Positions 34,988-44,741 are shown, counted from the stretch's first letter. The stretch is DNA of 64,000 nucleotides from Bacteroidota bacterium (GCA_018266575.1 JAFEAE010000019.1:62001-126000), one strand, 5' to 3'. The notes: generated from the sequence alone by a model not told the origin. Numbers and translations are program-made.

Positions 34988-35193
34988 ACTATTTTATTGA
35001 TAAATAATTAAAGGCAAAGATTTTTTACCCCAGAATAATATCAGTGCTGGATTTAGCTTCCAGAATTTGGAATACAAAATAGAGTAAGTGTTTACCAATA
35101 TACTGCTATTCAATAAATTGCTTATTTGGCATCTATCTTGAAATATCAACAACATCACTTCCTTTGAATTTCCATTCCTTTTATCCCTAAGAA

Positions 35194-35235
35194 AAATCAG
35201 TTTTAAATCTAAACCCTTTATAATGAAACTGATTT
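35194..35235 (+). promoter_or_regulatory. leader hairpin spanning the start codon, paralogue 2
   Basis: AAATCAGTTT (35194-35203) pairs with AAACTGATTT (35226-35235), directly after the ATG (35223-35225). The left arm sits in a 25-base block identical to the first paralogue's leader. Confidence 0.5.
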
Positions 35236-36635
35236 ATACCCTTGTAAACTATTGCTTTACCAAAGTTATTTACATATCTTTTTTAATTTTTTTAGGCTCT
35301 TCCTTCTCTTTAAGTGCTCAAATTTGTTCTGATCCCTTAAATGTTATTTATGGCATGACGAACTCAGGTTATGTGTATCCCATAAACGTGAACACCGGTG
35401 CTGTTGGTGCGGCATTGAACCCAACATATACAGGAAATTCACCAAGTGCAGCAAATGCAACAGGTTATAATACAGTAAACGGTAAGTTCTATTATTTCAA
35501 AAGAAACTATCCATCCAGCCCGCAGGAATTCGTTTCATTTGATCCGGTTGCCAACAGTTATTCAATACTGGCAAGCAGCCCGGTTACAGCGAACGTAAAT
35601 TCCGGGTGCGTAAATTTTGACGGTTCGGGATATTATTGTCTTGATCAAAATGCTAACCTGTGCTATTATGATATTGCCAGCAATACCTGGTCCTTAATTA
35701 CCTCTGTTTTCTACGATGCAGGAAGTAATAATATCACATCAAACTTTACATCCTATTCATCAGGCGATATGGCAATTGACGGCCTTGGAAACCTATGGAT
35801 CGTTTGCTCTGGCAGTTCAAAATACGGGGTATTTAAAGTTTCCGCTCCGCTCCCAAAAACAACTGTTGCTTCATTAACAGCAACACAAATTGTAGGTATT
35901 ACTTCTACGCCAGGTGGCTCTAATTTTGCGGGGATTGCTTTTAGCGCAAGCGGCCAGATATATATGTCAATGAGCAGCGGTAACAATAAATTATACCGGC
36001 TTGAAAACAATTTAACGCTCACCTATCTTACCACCTTCACTACTGATGGTGTTGGCGCAGACCTTACATCGTGCAATTACCCGTTTGGTATACTTCCTGT
36101 TACCTGGAACAATTTCACAGCATCACTGGAAAATAACCAATCTGTTACTCTTACCTGGCAGGTATCGAATGAAGTAAATAACAAAGGATATTATGTACAA
36201 AGAAGTGTAGATGGAAATAGCTGGGCACAAATTGGTTTTGTTCCAAATGATGGAACGGCACAGTTATCTAAACTATATACTTACTCAGATAACAATACCC
36301 AAAACGGGCTAAATTTTTATCGGATCGAAGAAGCAGACCTGAATGGCACGGAAAAATATTCATCAATAAAATCTGTAACACTTGATAATAGTGCCATTAC
36401 CAAAACGAGTGTTTGGCCGAACCCCGCACGGAGTGCTGTATATATTCAAACAGATGCCAATGATAATAATATCAAAATGCAGATCATTGACCCTTTTGGG
36501 AAATTAATTGCTACAAATACCCTGCATAGTGGGAAAAATGAAATTAACATTAGCAACCTGCCTGCCGGGACTTATATTATTCATACCCAAAAAACAGATG
36601 GGGAAACACAAAATCAAAAAATAGTAAAACTATAA
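35223..36635 (+). CDS. T9SS-secreted beta-propeller-like protein, paralogue 2
   Basis: The 470-residue protein has the same domain order as paralogue 1: a signal peptide, propeller-like strands (GYYCLDQNANLCYYD, DMAIDGLGNLWIV), a linker domain and a T9SS type A sorting domain (SVWPNPARSAVYIQ, FGKLIATNTLHSGKNE). The sorting domains of the two are nearly the same, while the propeller strands have diverged. It has its own terminator. The tandem pair arose by duplication of gene plus leader. Confidence 0.83.
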   Translation: MKLIYTLVNYCFTKVIYISFLIFLGSSFSLSAQICSDPLNVIYGMTNSGYVYPINVNTGAVGAALNPTYTGNSPSAANATGYNTVNGKFYYFKRNYPSSPQEFVSFDPVANSYSILASSPVTANVNSGCVNFDGSGYYCLDQNANLCYYDIASNTWSLITSVFYDAGSNNITSNFTSYSSGDMAIDGLGNLWIVCSGSSKYGVFKVSAPLPKTTVASLTATQIVGITSTPGGSNFAGIAFSASGQIYMSMSSGNNKLYRLENNLTLTYLTTFTTDGVGADLTSCNYPFGILPVTWNNFTASLENNQSVTLTWQVSNEVNNKGYYVQRSVDGNSWAQIGFVPNDGTAQLSKLYTYSDNNTQNGLNFYRIEEADLNGTEKYSSIKSVTLDNSAITKTSVWPNPARSAVYIQTDANDNNIKMQIIDPFGKLIATNTLHSGKNEINISNLPAGTYIIHTQKTDGETQNQKIVKL

Positions 36636-36669
36636 TAAACCTAAGAATTTTCGTTCGGTACTATGCAAC

Positions 36670-36704
36670 AGCCCCTGCTTTCAGTTTTCAGGGGCTTTGC
36701 TTTT
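36670..36704 (+). terminator. rho-independent terminator of paralogue 2
   Basis: AGCCCCTG (36670-36677) and CAGGGGCT (36689-36696) form a G/C-rich stem followed by TTGCTTTT. Confidence 0.8.
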
Positions 36705-36712
36705 CAAACATT

Positions 36713-37693
36713 TCAATGTGATTGGGCCCTTTTCCTCAAAATCGCTTCTATAATTTTTACTGCATGTTCCCTTGAATTTTCAATAAACCATACATGGGTA
36801 TTCATGCCACCGCAAACAACACCTGCGAGATAAATATTTTCCTTATTCGTTTCCATCGTATCCGGGTTATAGCTTGGCTGAAGGTTCTCATCGCTGGATA
36901 ATTCAACCCCAGCTCTCCTTAAAAAATCAAATCCCGGCTGATAACCTGTTAATGCAATCACATAATCATTTTCTATTGATACAATTCCACCTGGCGTTTG
37001 TATATCTACTTCTTTTTCTTTAATCTCTTTTATAGTTGAATTAAAATACACTTTGATTGATCCTTCTTTGATCCTGTTTTCTATGTCCGGTTTTACCCAA
37101 TATTTTACCCGCCTTCCAATAGCTTCGCCACGAACAACCATCGTAACCTCCGCTCCTTTTCGCCATGTTTCCAATGCAGCATCAACAGCAGAGTTACTCG
37201 CACCGACAACCACTACTTTCTGCATTGCATAAAAATGCGGTTCTTTATAATAATGCGTGACTTTTTGTAAATCTTCTCCGGGCACATCCATCAGCACAGG
37301 AATATCATAAAACCCTGTTGCGATAATAATATTCTTTGCACAGTATTTTTGTTTTGATGTGACCACTTCGTAATTATCACCAACTCTATTAACATCCAAA
37401 ACTTTTTCCTGCAGATGAATGAAAAGATGATTAGAAACTGCAATGCGCCGGTAATATTCCAACGCTTCGGGCCGTGTTGGCTTGGGGTTATTACTAACAA
37501 ACGGAACATTTCCTATTTCTATTCTTTCCGATGTAGAAAAGAAAGTCATGTTTGCCGGATAATTGTATAATGAATTCACCAAACACCCTTTCTCAATAAT
37601 GAGATAATCCAGCCCCGCTTTTTTTGCTTCAATAGCGCATGCAAGGCCAATTGGCCCGCCACCAACAATAATAATATCGTATATCTTTTCCAT
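36713..37693 (-). CDS. ypdA: YpdA-type NAD(P)-dependent bacillithiol disulfide reductase family protein
   Basis: The 326-residue flavoprotein has an FAD motif (IIVGGGPIGLACAIEA) at the N-terminus and a second dinucleotide motif (VVVVGASNSAVDAALE) near residue 160. It has no CxxC redox pair, in line with the YpdA group. That group reduces bacillithiol disulfide with NADPH. The SLYNYPANMTFFSTSERIEIG block is characteristic of the family. Nearby DinB-fold and MDMPI-like proteins are consistent with thiol metabolism, which is an inference. Confidence 0.88.
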   Translation of the reverse strand: MEKIYDIIIVGGGPIGLACAIEAKKAGLDYLIIEKGCLVNSLYNYPANMTFFSTSERIEIGNVPFVSNNPKPTRPEALEYYRRIAVSNHLFIHLQEKVLDVNRVGDNYEVVTSKQKYCAKNIIIATGFYDIPVLMDVPGEDLQKVTHYYKEPHFYAMQKVVVVGASNSAVDAALETWRKGAEVTMVVRGEAIGRRVKYWVKPDIENRIKEGSIKVYFNSTIKEIKEKEVDIQTPGGIVSIENDYVIALTGYQPGFDFLRRAGVELSSDENLQPSYNPDTMETNKENIYLAGVVCGGMNTHVWFIENSREHAVKIIEAILRKRAQSH

Positions 37694-37837
37694 TTTCAGT
37701 AAACTGTAAATTTACGGACAATGAAATTGTAAAATAAAGATGATCATTTAAAAATAATATGGTTAGCATTTTTGCAAATAGCAATGCATATTTTGTAATT
37801 GAAAAAACAGTACTTTCATTTACTAAATATTCTTCTT

Positions 37838-38767
37838 ATGGAACAGCTATATTCGTATTGGTGGGTAATTGTTATCATTCTCTTTGTGTTTAGCGGATTG
37901 GTAACCGTGAACCAGGGATATACCAATGTGATAACTATGTTTGGAAAATACCGCCGCATCATGAACCCCGGTTTGAATTTTAAAATCCCCTGGCTTGAAC
38001 AGGTTGCAAAAAGGATAAGCATACAAAACCGTTCGGTGGAACTGGAATTTCAGGCAGTAACGGTTGACCAGGCAAATGTGTATTTTAAAAGCATGCTGTT
38101 ATATGCTGTACAAAATGCCGATGAAGAAACCATAAAAAAAGTTGCGTTTAAATTTATCAGCGATAAAGATTTGATGCAAGCATTAACACGCACTATTGAA
38201 GGCAGCATCCGTGCATTTGTTGCTACTAAAAAACAGGCAGAGATATTAGGGCTGCGGAAAGATATTGTTGAATTTGTAAAAGACCAGATCGACCATTCGT
38301 TGGAAGAATGGGGATATCATTTGATGGATTTGCAAATTAATGATATCACGTTCGATAAAGTAATTATGGATTCGATGAGCAAAGTAGTTGCAAGTAATAA
38401 CCTGAAGGCTGCTGCAGAAAACGAAGGACAAGCTTTATTGATCACAAAAACAAAAGCAGCAGAGGCAGAAGGAAATGCAATAAAAATTTCTGCAGAAGCA
38501 GAAAAAGAAGCTGCACGTTTGCGCGGACAAGGTGTTGCCCTGTTCCGTGAAGAAGTGGCAAAAGGCATGAGCGAAGCTGCCGAACAAATGAAAAAAGCCA
38601 ACCTGGATACAAACGTAATTTTATTCAGTATGTGGACGGAAGCATTGAAAAATTTTGCAGAAGTAGGAAAGGGAAATGTAATATTTCTCGATGGCAGTGC
38701 GCAGGGAATGGAAGGCACCATGAGACAAATACAGGCATTGATGATGAAACAAGATGCAACAACTTAA
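37838..38767 (+). CDS. SPFH/band-7 domain membrane protein
   Basis: From the ATG at 37838 the protein has 309 residues. It has an N-terminal membrane helix (WWVIVIILFVFSGLVTVNQG), an SPFH domain (20-200) and a long helical coiled-coil tail rich in Ala, Glu and Lys (EAEGNAIKISAEAEKEAARL), as in stomatin/HflK-like proteins. It forms membrane microdomain scaffolds in related systems. The partner NfeD protein is not adjacent. An earlier in-frame start at 37799 is TTG and would add 13 residues before the helix. The next gene starts directly after its stop codon. Confidence 0.87.
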   Translation: MEQLYSYWWVIVIILFVFSGLVTVNQGYTNVITMFGKYRRIMNPGLNFKIPWLEQVAKRISIQNRSVELEFQAVTVDQANVYFKSMLLYAVQNADEETIKKVAFKFISDKDLMQALTRTIEGSIRAFVATKKQAEILGLRKDIVEFVKDQIDHSLEEWGYHLMDLQINDITFDKVIMDSMSKVVASNNLKAAAENEGQALLITKTKAAEAEGNAIKISAEAEKEAARLRGQGVALFREEVAKGMSEAAEQMKKANLDTNVILFSMWTEALKNFAEVGKGNVIFLDGSAQGMEGTMRQIQALMMKQDATT

Positions 38768-39610
38768 ATGTTGATGGATACAAATCGGGAAATACCAATT
38801 GATGTAGTTGATCTGCTTCCTGAACTCGATAAAAGATTAATTGAATTATTAAGGTCATTACAACCTGAGGAATGGCAGCTACAAACCGTTGCCAAGCTCT
38901 GGAAAGTAAAAGATGTTGTGGCACATTTGCTCGATGGAAATATTCGTATACTGTCCATATTGCGCGATAATTATTCCGGCGAAACTGCAGCTATAAAATC
39001 TTACCAGGACCTCGTTGATTTTTTAAATCGCCTTAATGCAGATTGGGTTGCAGCGATGAAACGTGTCAGCCCCGAAATGCTCATCTTCCTGCACGAAATC
39101 ACAGGTCCACTTTATTGCAGTTACTACAAATCTTTAGATCCGTTTGGCATATCAAAATTTGCTGTTAACTGGGCTGGCGAAAATGAAAGTAAAAACTGGA
39201 TGCACATCGCACGTGAGTACACGGAAAAATGGCTGCACCAACAGCAGATCCGCGATGCAGTAAACAAACCGGGTTTGATGGTAAAAGAATTTTATTATCC
39301 GTTCATCAGCATATTCATGCTCGCATTGCCATATACGTTTCGCGATGTACCTGCAGCAAACGAAACAACAATAAAAATCACGATAAACGGAAACGCAGGC
39401 GGGCATTGGTTTCTGTCAAGATCAGGTGATTCATGGAAATTAACAGAAGAGAAAAACAAATGTATAAGCGAAGTGATCATCGATTCGGACACCGCCTGGA
39501 AATTATTTTCAAAAAGCATCCGCCCGGAAGAAATAAAAAATAGAATAACCATCAATGGTAATCGGCAACTCGGAGAAAAAGTGTTAACTATGGTTTCAGT
39601 AATGGCTTGA
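38768..39610 (+). CDS. DinB/MDMPI-like N-terminal domain protein with SCP2-like C-terminus
   Basis: The 280-residue protein has the maleylpyruvate isomerase N-terminal (MDMPI_N) type of four-helix bundle (residues 10-185; WKVKDVVAHLLDGNIRIL with the first metal-ligand His, and EKWLHQQQIRDAV with the second). A smaller alpha/beta region (190-280) resembles a sterol-carrier/SCP2 domain. Family members use mycothiol or bacillithiol as cofactor. The start follows the SPFH stop directly, so the two are translationally close. Substrate unknown. Confidence 0.78.
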   Translation: MLMDTNREIPIDVVDLLPELDKRLIELLRSLQPEEWQLQTVAKLWKVKDVVAHLLDGNIRILSILRDNYSGETAAIKSYQDLVDFLNRLNADWVAAMKRVSPEMLIFLHEITGPLYCSYYKSLDPFGISKFAVNWAGENESKNWMHIAREYTEKWLHQQQIRDAVNKPGLMVKEFYYPFISIFMLALPYTFRDVPAANETTIKITINGNAGGHWFLSRSGDSWKLTEEKNKCISEVIIDSDTAWKLFSKSIRPEEIKNRITINGNRQLGEKVLTMVSVMA

Positions 39611-39621
39611 ATATTGATACG

Positions 39622-39685
39622 AGCTTCAGCAACTCCGGTTAAGCATCGTTGCGTCGCATTACTTTCATCTGTAGTACTACTATGA
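39622..39685 (+). repeat. dispersed repeat, core CATCGTTGCGTCGCA (subtype B)
   Basis: It contains AACTCCGGTTAAGCATCGTT and GCGTCGCATTACTTTCATCT. It is the forward counterpart of the 23521 copy. Confidence 0.7.
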
Positions 39686-39759
39686 AACGGTCCGCTTAAA
39701 ATATTTATCCCTCTGCCAACAAAAAATAAACCGAATTGTAAATAAACAAAATAAAAAAC

Positions 39760-40242
39760 ATGAGCAACACAACATTGATGATCAAATCTGCTACAGACTC
39801 CTGGTTTCAGCAAATAAGCCGCACAGATAAATTAATAGATTCACTAACCGACGAACAATTGGAAAGCGAGATTGCTCCCGGAAAAAACAGAGGGGTTTAT
39901 TTATTAGGACACCTGACAACAGTCCACGACAGGATGTTACCATTATTAAATTTCGGCAACCAGTTATATCCTCAACTCGAAAATATTTTTCTTACCCATC
40001 CGGATAAAGCAATAATCGATATACCTCTCACCAGTGATTTAAGAAAATATTGGAATACAGTCAATGAAGCGCTCGCATCTCACATCAATGCATTACAACC
40101 CGAAGAATGGTTGCATAAACACAGCGCCGTATCAGAAGAAGATTTTAAAAAAGAACCACACCGTAACCGATTAAATGTTTTACTTAACCGGACAAACCAT
40201 GTTGCATATCATTTGGGGCAAATAGTTTTCTTGAAAAAATAA
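39760..40242 (+). CDS. DinB-family protein
   Basis: The 160-residue protein has the DinB bundle with metal-ligand histidines in VYLLGHLTTVHDRML (residue about 51) and TNHVAYHLGQIVFL near the C-terminus (about 147-151). It is distinct from the DinB proteins at 24879 and 38768. No specific substrate can be assigned. It is convergent with the Nif3-like gene, 11 bases apart. Confidence 0.85.
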   Translation: MSNTTLMIKSATDSWFQQISRTDKLIDSLTDEQLESEIAPGKNRGVYLLGHLTTVHDRMLPLLNFGNQLYPQLENIFLTHPDKAIIDIPLTSDLRKYWNTVNEALASHINALQPEEWLHKHSAVSEEDFKKEPHRNRLNVLLNRTNHVAYHLGQIVFLKK

Positions 40243-40253
40243 TTCACCAATAC

Positions 40254-41156
40254 TCAAGCCAGCTTAAACGGGTTATCCGAAATAATGTGCGTGATTTTTA
40301 TTTCAGGGATTTTGGGTTGAAGGAATCCTACCAGCCATTCCATTCCCGGTTCTTCGCTTACTGAGTGGCCGAGAACGATCAACGTTGTTTTTGATCCGAA
40401 CGCACGTGCATCGCGGATGTATTCAGCAGTTTCCCATTCACTCAACTCCCCTACGATCAACACATCCGGTTTTTGGTTTTCAACAGTTGCAATTTGCCGT
40501 TGTCCGCCAGCAGCACCTGGCAATAAAGCAATCGTAGAACATTGCTGATCAGGATCGCCGATCACTCTCACATAAGCAATTCCCAATGATTTTTTTAAAT
40601 GACCAATCAAATCTTTGAATGAAATTGTTGGAATGGCCAATACCTGCTTTCCGGGTTGATAATAAGAAAACCATCCTGCTTTTTGCAATACACCTAAGCC
40701 AATACCATCTGGTTGGTAGCTATGTATATAATCGTGAAAACGCCAAACGGTAATATTGTGTTTTTTCAAAAGTTCCCGTTTTTGTTTTACCACTTCATTG
40801 TATGCAACAAAATCAATATCATCAAGATGATTGTAAAATGTAGGTTCATGCGCTATAATAAAATTTGCGCCAAGCTTTGCTGTTGCTTCAATAACATTAA
40901 CCGTAGCAAACATCGTTGTAACAATGCCGGTAACTTTATTGCCTGCGCTTCCGCTTTTGATCGTATCGACAGTTTCTTTGAAAGGTGCACCGGGAATATC
41001 TTTTATCAGGATATTAATTACGTCCTGAACAGTGTATTCCTTCTTTGAATAACTTGTTCCTGCAAACAAATCATTTTGCGTTCCAAACAATGTAACTGCT
41101 CCTGCCGCTTTTAATGTGTTGCGGATAAATTTTCTTCTTCCTGAATTTTCAAGCAT
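40254..41156 (-). CDS. Nif3-like dinuclear-metal protein with Tat-type signal
   Basis: The 300-residue protein is a Nif3/YbgI/GTP cyclohydrolase I type 2-like fold. It has the metal-binding segments FIIAHEPTFYNH (first His pair), WRFHDYIHSYQPDG and VLGHSVSEEPGM. Unlike cytoplasmic Nif3, it starts with a Tat-like signal (GRRKFIRNTLKAAGAVTLFGT), so it is likely exported. Both families are of poorly defined function. Confidence 0.85.
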   Translation of the reverse strand: MLENSGRRKFIRNTLKAAGAVTLFGTQNDLFAGTSYSKKEYTVQDVINILIKDIPGAPFKETVDTIKSGSAGNKVTGIVTTMFATVNVIEATAKLGANFIIAHEPTFYNHLDDIDFVAYNEVVKQKRELLKKHNITVWRFHDYIHSYQPDGIGLGVLQKAGWFSYYQPGKQVLAIPTISFKDLIGHLKKSLGIAYVRVIGDPDQQCSTIALLPGAAGGQRQIATVENQKPDVLIVGELSEWETAEYIRDARAFGSKTTLIVLGHSVSEEPGMEWLVGFLQPKIPEIKITHIISDNPFKLA

Positions 41157-41188
41157 TTTGTTTTAAGATTTTTATCAGAAAAGATAAA

Positions 41189-42238
41189 TCAGTTTTTTGA
41201 AATGAGGTCTGTTGCTTTGAGTTTTTTTACCCGAAGTTTATATCGAAGAACAACATCATTATTATACATCACCTGCAGCCATTGTACATCTGGCGAAGTG
41301 ACAACGTAATTATATCTTACTTTTTTATCTTCCACAACAGTTGAAGGCTGAAGGGAAACGACAGAAGAATCGGCAAACAGCATTTCACTTTCAAATAAAC
41401 GTGCTGTATCTGTTGCCACTATTTTATTGAGTTGGTTCGTTGTAGTCGTAAGTTCAATTTGTATTGTGTCTCCGGGAAAAGTTTCTATCCATCCTGATGA
41501 AGGTTTGAAAGATAATATATCGTATTTAACATACGCACTTGGTTTGAATGGCGAACGTCTGAATTCTTCGACCGGTGGCGGATTTGATAAAAGCGTCCAT
41601 TTCAAATCATCCGGAAAATGGTCTTTAATAAAAATATCCGGTGATGTGAAAAAATAATAATCATCAAACTTCGGGATAAACCTGTCGCTAAAAAAACTTA
41701 CCGAGCCGCTTGCCCAGGTTACATCAAGCAAGTGCCATGCACTGTCAACAAACACGGCATTCCAAAAATGATTGGAAACAAATCTTGAACTACTGCTCAT
41801 ATTTCCTCTGGCATATCCTGTAATAATTTCCGAACGGATGCCTGCATAATCGCAAAGCGTTTTAAAAAGCCTGGAATATCCCTCACAACGCCCTGCCCTG
41901 TTGGCAAGAACAATTTCTGCAACAAATTCGTTGGCAGATTTGATTGCGCCGGTATCTTCTTCAACATTTAATTTCTGAAAGGAATATGCTTTTGCAGGGC
42001 TCTTGATATAATTTCTTCTTCCGCTGCTGTATTCTATATGTTGCGCTATCCAGCTAAAAATTGCACGCACTTTTTGCAAGTCAGTTGTAAAAGGTGCAGT
42101 TAAAGTCCTGGCAAGAATTTGAGGCGAAGCAGGGTTGATGTATTGGACGTTAAAATCTATAGCATTAAAATCAGCATTACGCTGCGGGAAAGCTGCAGTA
42201 TAATCAAGCAATAAAAATATGCTCAGGATAAAACGCAT
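41189..42238 (-). CDS. secreted transglutaminase-like protein
   Basis: From the ATG at 42238 it has 349 residues and an N-terminal signal peptide (MRFILSIFLLLDYTAAFPQ). The transglutaminase-like core has the Cys in RAGRCEGYSRLFKTLC, the His in RFVSNHFWNAVFVDSAWHLLD and the following Asp. The C-terminal half (230-349) is a beta-rich domain. Bacterial members are usually cysteine peptidases or unknown. An in-frame TTG at 42244 is not preferred. Confidence 0.85.
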   Translation of the reverse strand: MRFILSIFLLLDYTAAFPQRNADFNAIDFNVQYINPASPQILARTLTAPFTTDLQKVRAIFSWIAQHIEYSSGRRNYIKSPAKAYSFQKLNVEEDTGAIKSANEFVAEIVLANRAGRCEGYSRLFKTLCDYAGIRSEIITGYARGNMSSSSRFVSNHFWNAVFVDSAWHLLDVTWASGSVSFFSDRFIPKFDDYYFFTSPDIFIKDHFPDDLKWTLLSNPPPVEEFRRSPFKPSAYVKYDILSFKPSSGWIETFPGDTIQIELTTTTNQLNKIVATDTARLFESEMLFADSSVVSLQPSTVVEDKKVRYNYVVTSPDVQWLQVMYNNDVVLRYKLRVKKLKATDLISKN

Positions 42239-42302
42239 AACCAATTAAAATTGCTTTTACAAGTTCGCAATTATTTCAGGATATAAATAATTTTCACCCG
42301 GA

Positions 42303-43244
42303 TCATTGAGTGAACATGATCGGTTGGCTGATATGATATTTCACTTTACGGTTATGATCAATAGCAGGGATCCATGTTGGCGATCTTTTCATCACATCCA
42401 TTGCAATCTTATTAAATGCCGGATGAAAAGGTACGCGTGTTTCAATATCAGAAAGTTTTCCATCCTCATTTATTGTTGCATCCACAACAATCACTACCAT
42501 ATCACTATTGGTGATCTTGAATTGTTCCGGGAACTGCAATTTTCTTTCCAGGTATATCTGCCAGGCTTTTAAGCCACCTGGAAATTCGGCAGGCTTATCC
42601 TTGTTCGTAGTATCCTGCAACAGTTTTTGATTTTCATTATAATATTGTTTTTCCAGCAATCGCCCATGATCATAAACTTCGGTTTCGCTAAGATTGCCAT
42701 TCCTATGAAAGAATTTCCATTTGCCGTGAGGCCTATGCCCCTGGGAAAAATATCCAGCAAAAGAAACATTGCCATTATCAAACCAGGAAACTTTTGTACC
42801 GGAACCATCTTCATTCAGGTTTGAAGAATCAGAAGCATACCCGGTCCGGTACCACTGCATGCATATTCCTGCCAGCGTACCATTGTCATAAGTCAATGAA
42901 TCCGACATCAATCCATCCGAATAAAAACTCAGCCACACTCCCTGCTTTTTCCCGTCCTTGTACATTCCAATCGTTTGCAGTTTGCGGTTTGGATAAAAAA
43001 ATGAAAATCGTCCATGGCTTATTTTGCATGCACTGTCTTTATAAAACCCTTCCATTTGCAATGAGCCGCCATCAATATAAAAATCCGTCCGGTGCCATCC
43101 GCTATCTGTTTTCTCAATAATTGCATAAAAACTTGCTGAAGATGCACTCGTTTCTTTCCATTGATAATCGTAATACTTTTCTATCTTCTGGCAAAAGCAC
43201 GTTGCAGAAATGATAAGGAATAGTGAGATGAGTAAGATTTTCAT
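42303..43244 (-). CDS. TonB-like C-terminal domain protein with MORN-type repeats
   Basis: The 313-residue protein has a signal peptide (MKILLISLFLIISATCFCQ), several antitoxin/MORN-2 type repeats (RFSFFYPNRKLQTIGMYKDG; VSWFDNGNVSFAGYFSQG; WKFFHRNGNLSETEVYDHG) and a C-terminal TonB-like domain (about 215-313; PAEFPGGLKAWQIYLERKLQ). No membrane anchor helix other than the signal is present, so it may be a periplasmic rather than canonical TonB. Function unknown. Confidence 0.82.
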   Translation of the reverse strand: MKILLISLFLIISATCFCQKIEKYYDYQWKETSASSASFYAIIEKTDSGWHRTDFYIDGGSLQMEGFYKDSACKISHGRFSFFYPNRKLQTIGMYKDGKKQGVWLSFYSDGLMSDSLTYDNGTLAGICMQWYRTGYASDSSNLNEDGSGTKVSWFDNGNVSFAGYFSQGHRPHGKWKFFHRNGNLSETEVYDHGRLLEKQYYNENQKLLQDTTNKDKPAEFPGGLKAWQIYLERKLQFPEQFKITNSDMVVIVVDATINEDGKLSDIETRVPFHPAFNKIAMDVMKRSPTWIPAIDHNRKVKYHISQPIMFTQ

Positions 43245-43659
43245 GCGGAAAGATCAGTTCTGAACCTGCACAATTTACTCAACATAAAAGTGCATACAAT
43301 GTTTGCAAAATAAAAAATTCTCAACAAAAAATTAGTTCGGAACGGTTTTTGTTAATTGTTAATATATCTCCACTGACTTATTACCCAAACTTCCGGAACC
43401 CTAATTACACAGAATAACAACTCCATTCCTACTGATTACCTTTCAGCGTTGTATAATAATCCTTCATTTCTAAATCGAAACATCGATATAAAAAAGTAAC
43501 ATCTGAAAAACCAGGCAAATAAAAAACCTCAGCGTTTTAGTGCTGAGGTTTTATTTTTAGAAAGATATTATCCCCGAAGAATACGCAGATTCAATGCACG
43601 CAGATTTCCTGTGTTTATCTGCGAAAATCAGCAGGAGAATTTATTAGTCTCCACAAAAA
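43245..43659. other. intergenic region
   Basis: This 415-base region has no credible gene. It holds A/T-rich promoter-like sequence for the MORN/TonB gene, the terminator of the isomerase gene (43517-43552), and words of the ACGCAGATT/ATCTGCG type near 43580-43625 (GCAGATTCAATGCACGCAGA, TTTATCTGCG), a small inverted repeat. Confidence 0.6.
43517..43552 (-). terminator. rho-independent terminator
   Basis: AAAACCTCAGC (43523-43533) pairs with GCTGAGGTTTT (43542-43552). On the reverse strand it is followed by TTTTTTATTT. It serves the isomerase-like gene. Confidence 0.85.
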
Positions 43660-44577
43660 CTAGAATCCCCATTTTTTCATCGCTGCAAGATCCTCTTTTG
43701 AAGATTCCAATGGCGTTTTTGCCTGGTAAGATTCCTGCTCGATAATAAAATGTGTTGTGCCGCCCGACTTTGCTGCAGCCGCTACAATATCTTTTACACC
43801 AAGAAGCCCGGTACCGAGTATTGTGCTTTCATAACCATCTTCCATTTCGCCTTTTCCCGTGCTTTTAATTTCATCTTTTACATGCATCAATTCAAAACGC
43901 CCCGGGTATTTGTTTATCAACTCCATTGCCCTACCGCCAACACCATACATATTGCCGATATCCAGTTGTTGTGCAACTAACGACGGATCTGTTTCTTTCA
44001 AAATAATGTCGTACACACGCATGCCATTAAGCGTGCTGCTGAATTCAAAATTATGATTGTGATAACCGAATTTCATCCCTGATTTTTTGCATAGTTCCCC
44101 GCATTTATTGAACACATCCAGAAAACGTTTCAATCCATCATAATCTTTGCGCAGGCTTTCATCAAGCCAGGGGCTGATCACATATTGTTGCCCCATAGCT
44201 GCTGCATCTTCCACGGTCCATTTCCATTCATCTGTAAAATCATTTTTTGATGCATCCCAATGTTGGGGGCCAAGCGCTGTGTGGCCACTCGGCATTTTCA
44301 ATCCAAGCCCACCCAGTATTTTTTTAAATTCCGGTACGCTATACCCGTAAAATTTCCTGTCGTTGTAACTCGCATGCTCAACATAAACAAATCCCATTGC
44401 CGCCAATTGCTTCAACGTATCTAAAGGCGCTTTATGCATATCATCCCTTACTGTATATAATTGCAAGCCTGTGACGGTCTTCGGCTTTTTCGCTGCGAAA
44501 GCAGAATGTGCTAAAAAGCCTGCACCTGCCGCTACCAGCGCCGTTTTTTTAATAAAACTCCTGCGTGATGAATTCAT
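43660..44577 (-). CDS. secreted sugar phosphate isomerase/epimerase-like TIM barrel
   Basis: The 305-residue protein has a Tat signal (SSRRSFIKKTALVAAGAGFL) followed by a xylose-isomerase-like TIM barrel. Segments include GLQLYTVRDDMHKAPLDTLK, KFGYHNHNFEF and QQLDIGNMYGVGG, with likely metal-binding Glu and His residues. Periplasmic members occur widely in Bacteroidota with uncharacterised sugar or inositol substrates. Confidence 0.88.
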   Translation of the reverse strand: MNSSRRSFIKKTALVAAGAGFLAHSAFAAKKPKTVTGLQLYTVRDDMHKAPLDTLKQLAAMGFVYVEHASYNDRKFYGYSVPEFKKILGGLGLKMPSGHTALGPQHWDASKNDFTDEWKWTVEDAAAMGQQYVISPWLDESLRKDYDGLKRFLDVFNKCGELCKKSGMKFGYHNHNFEFSSTLNGMRVYDIILKETDPSLVAQQLDIGNMYGVGGRAMELINKYPGRFELMHVKDEIKSTGKGEMEDGYESTILGTGLLGVKDIVAAAAKSGGTTHFIIEQESYQAKTPLESSKEDLAAMKKWGF

Positions 44578-44741
44578 AATGATGATTTGAAAATTGAGTG
44601 ATTAATGAATAAAGAAAACATTGCAGCACAATTTAATTTTTTTGTCCCTGTTATCCATAATTTATTATACAGGCTATCGGCATATCGTTATTGATGGAAT
44701 GATTAATTTCACCTCCTTGATTTATTATTATTTTTTTGCAG

